NCBI RefSeq assembly: GCF_051900425.1
Contig: NZ_JBHZGK010000005.1
Location: forward strand, 248,001-312,000
Origin: Frateuria_A sp051900425
GTDB lineage: Bacteria; Pseudomonadota; Gammaproteobacteria; Xanthomonadales; Rhodanobacteraceae
Reading direction: 5' to 3'
DNA length: 64,000 bases
The notes beneath the pieces are model-generated. The model ran no database searches. It saw only the letters and a list, made by a program, of their open reading frames with translations, and had not been told where the DNA came from. Below are positions 61,846 to 64,000 of the stretch, in pieces. The translations under genes were made by a program, and so were the position numbers. Within the stretch, counting starts at the first letter, position 1. Each line of letters opens with the position of its first letter.

Positions 61846-62025
61846 CAGCCCCTCACCCCAACCCTCTCCCCGGAGGGGAGAGGGAGCAGGTTTGTGGCGG
61901 GGTGGTAGTGACGCGCGATCTGGAACCCTCTCCCCTTCAGGGAGAGGGAGCAGGTTTGTGGCGGGATGGTCGTGACGCGCGATCTGGAACCCGCTCCCCT
62001 CCGGGAAGAGGGCAGGGTGAGGGGC
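61846..62025. repeat. Family C repeat array with two direct copies of about 66 bp
   Basis: GGGAGAGGGAGCAGGTTTGTGG followed by TGACGCGCGATCTGGAACC (arms named by short pieces) occurs twice in direct order, flanked by CCCTCTCCCC/GGGGAGAGGG hairpins. It fills most of the 264-base gap after ntrC; no ORF is supported. Confidence 0.82.
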
Positions 62026-62092
62026 GTGATCGCGGGAAAGCCGGCCTCAGCCTCGTTGTTGGCCGATAATCCCCGCCTGCCCAGGAGGACCC

Positions 62093-62557
62093 ATGCCCGC
62101 ATCCCAAACCATCCGCCCCGCCACCCGCGCCGACATTCCCCACCTGGTCGAGTGGAACGCCGCCATGGCGCAGGAAACCGAAGCCAAGGCGCTCGATCGC
62201 ACAGTGCTCGCGCGCGGCGTCGAGGGCGTGTTCGACGAACCGCGCCGTGGCTTCTACCTGGTGGCCGAACGGGATGGCACGGCAGTCGGCAGCCTGCTGG
62301 TCACCTACGAGTGGAGCGACTGGCGCTGCGGCGACTTCTGGTGGATCCAGAGCGTCTACGTGGTGCCCGAGGCGCGCCGCGGCGGCGTGTTCCGCGCGTT
62401 GTACGCGGCGGTGCGCGACAAGGCGCGGGCCGCCGGCGCGGTCGGGTTGCGGCTGTACGTGGAGACGGAGAACCAGCGCGCGCAGCGCACCTACGCCGAA
62501 CTCGGCATGGAGCCGTGCCATTACTTCATGTACGAAGAAGGCCTGCCGCGGACGTAG
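62093..62557 (+). CDS. GNAT-family N-acetyltransferase
   Basis: A 154-aa single-domain acetyltransferase: IRPATRADIPHLVEW start, the acetyl-CoA-binding SVYVVPEARRGGVFRALYAA (Arg/Gly pattern of motif A), and LYVETENQRAQRTYAELGM at motif B. AGGAGGA lies before the ATG. The substrate is unknown. Its stop TAG is part of a GTAG next to a palindromic repeat. Confidence 0.9.
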   Translation: MPASQTIRPATRADIPHLVEWNAAMAQETEAKALDRTVLARGVEGVFDEPRRGFYLVAERDGTAVGSLLVTYEWSDWRCGDFWWIQSVYVVPEARRGGVFRALYAAVRDKARAAGAVGLRLYVETENQRAQRTYAELGMEPCHYFMYEEGLPRT

Positions 62558-62560
62558 GCC

Positions 62561-62629
62561 GTAGGGCGGGCTTCAACCCACCTTCCCGCATCCGGAAATA
62601 CGGGCGGTGGGCTGAAGCCCAAGCCCGCC

Positions 62630-62633
<4 letters not shown>
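62561..62633. repeat. Family B palindromic repeat between convergent genes
   Basis: GTAGGGCGGGCTTCAACCCACC and its inverted partner ending GCCCGCCCTAC flank a CATCCGGAAATACGGG loop. Its right end supplies the TAG stop of the EAL gene on the minus strand. Confidence 0.82.

Positions 62634-64000
<1,367 letters not shown>

Overview
This is a high-GC, densely coding chromosomal window that starts at a replication origin. The order rpmH-dnaA-dnaN-recF-gyrB, then tonB-exbB-exbD-exbD and pdxJ, is the origin arrangement I know from Xanthomonas and its relatives. Together with GTAG-headed palindromic repeats this points to a gammaproteobacterium of the Xanthomonadales/Lysobacterales, perhaps Rhodanobacteraceae (Rhodanobacter/Dyella/Frateuria-like). 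The family placement is inference. No rRNA, tRNA, CRISPR array, transposase or integrase was recognised.

Layout. 1-6.65 kb: partial rpmH, dnaA, a probable oriC with two perfect DnaA boxes, dnaN, recF carrying two perfect 16-bp parS sites, and gyrB. 6.9-10.8 kb: a secreted TPR protein and the TonB energy-transduction operon with two exbD genes. 10.9-15.9 kb: pdxJ, a phosphopantetheinyl transferase, acs, a radical SAM protein and a 147-bp tandem duplication. 16-23.6 kb: a GntR regulator/CPBP protease/UbiB-like kinase string, a small membrane protein, an S9 peptidase, a patatin lipoprotein and fbp. 23.9-27.6 kb: a likely six-gene detoxification operon (DJ-1/PfpI, NIPSNAP, GFA, VOC, GST, WYL regulator). 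27.7-32.3 kb: a DUF885 protein, an Xre-RES toxin-antitoxin pair and paired SGNH hydrolases. 32.4-37.3 kb: phhA with a divergent AsnC-type regulator, an acyltransferase and YheT-like hydrolase, a VOC protein and a ZIP transporter. 37.4-42.2 kb: manganese catalase, then a YbhB-DUF1328-DUF883-YqjE-like-AI-2E envelope/stress cluster. 42.3-49.6 kb: a three-gene RND efflux operon with a divergent LysR regulator. 49.6-53.3 kb: a CHASE3 hybrid kinase divergent from two tandem double-TonB_C proteins. 53.3-64 kb: uppP, glnA with a sigma-54 promoter and NtrC site, a DUF2235 hydrolase, a frameshifted lipoprotein gene, DUF3034, an exported globin, ntrBC, a GNAT acetyltransferase and a truncated GGDEF-EAL protein.

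How parts fit together. parS sites beside the origin imply ParABS segregation; one of them overlaps the upstream part of a strong gyrB promoter, which could link segregation with supercoiling. The nitrogen circuit is closed inside the window: NtrB/NtrC, an NtrC-type site and sigma-54 promoter at glnA, and NtrC-like sites abutting ntrB. Many intergenic gaps hold palindromic repeats of three families; several of them supply a neighbouring gene's stop codon, part of a signal peptide, or a spacer between enhancer and promoter.
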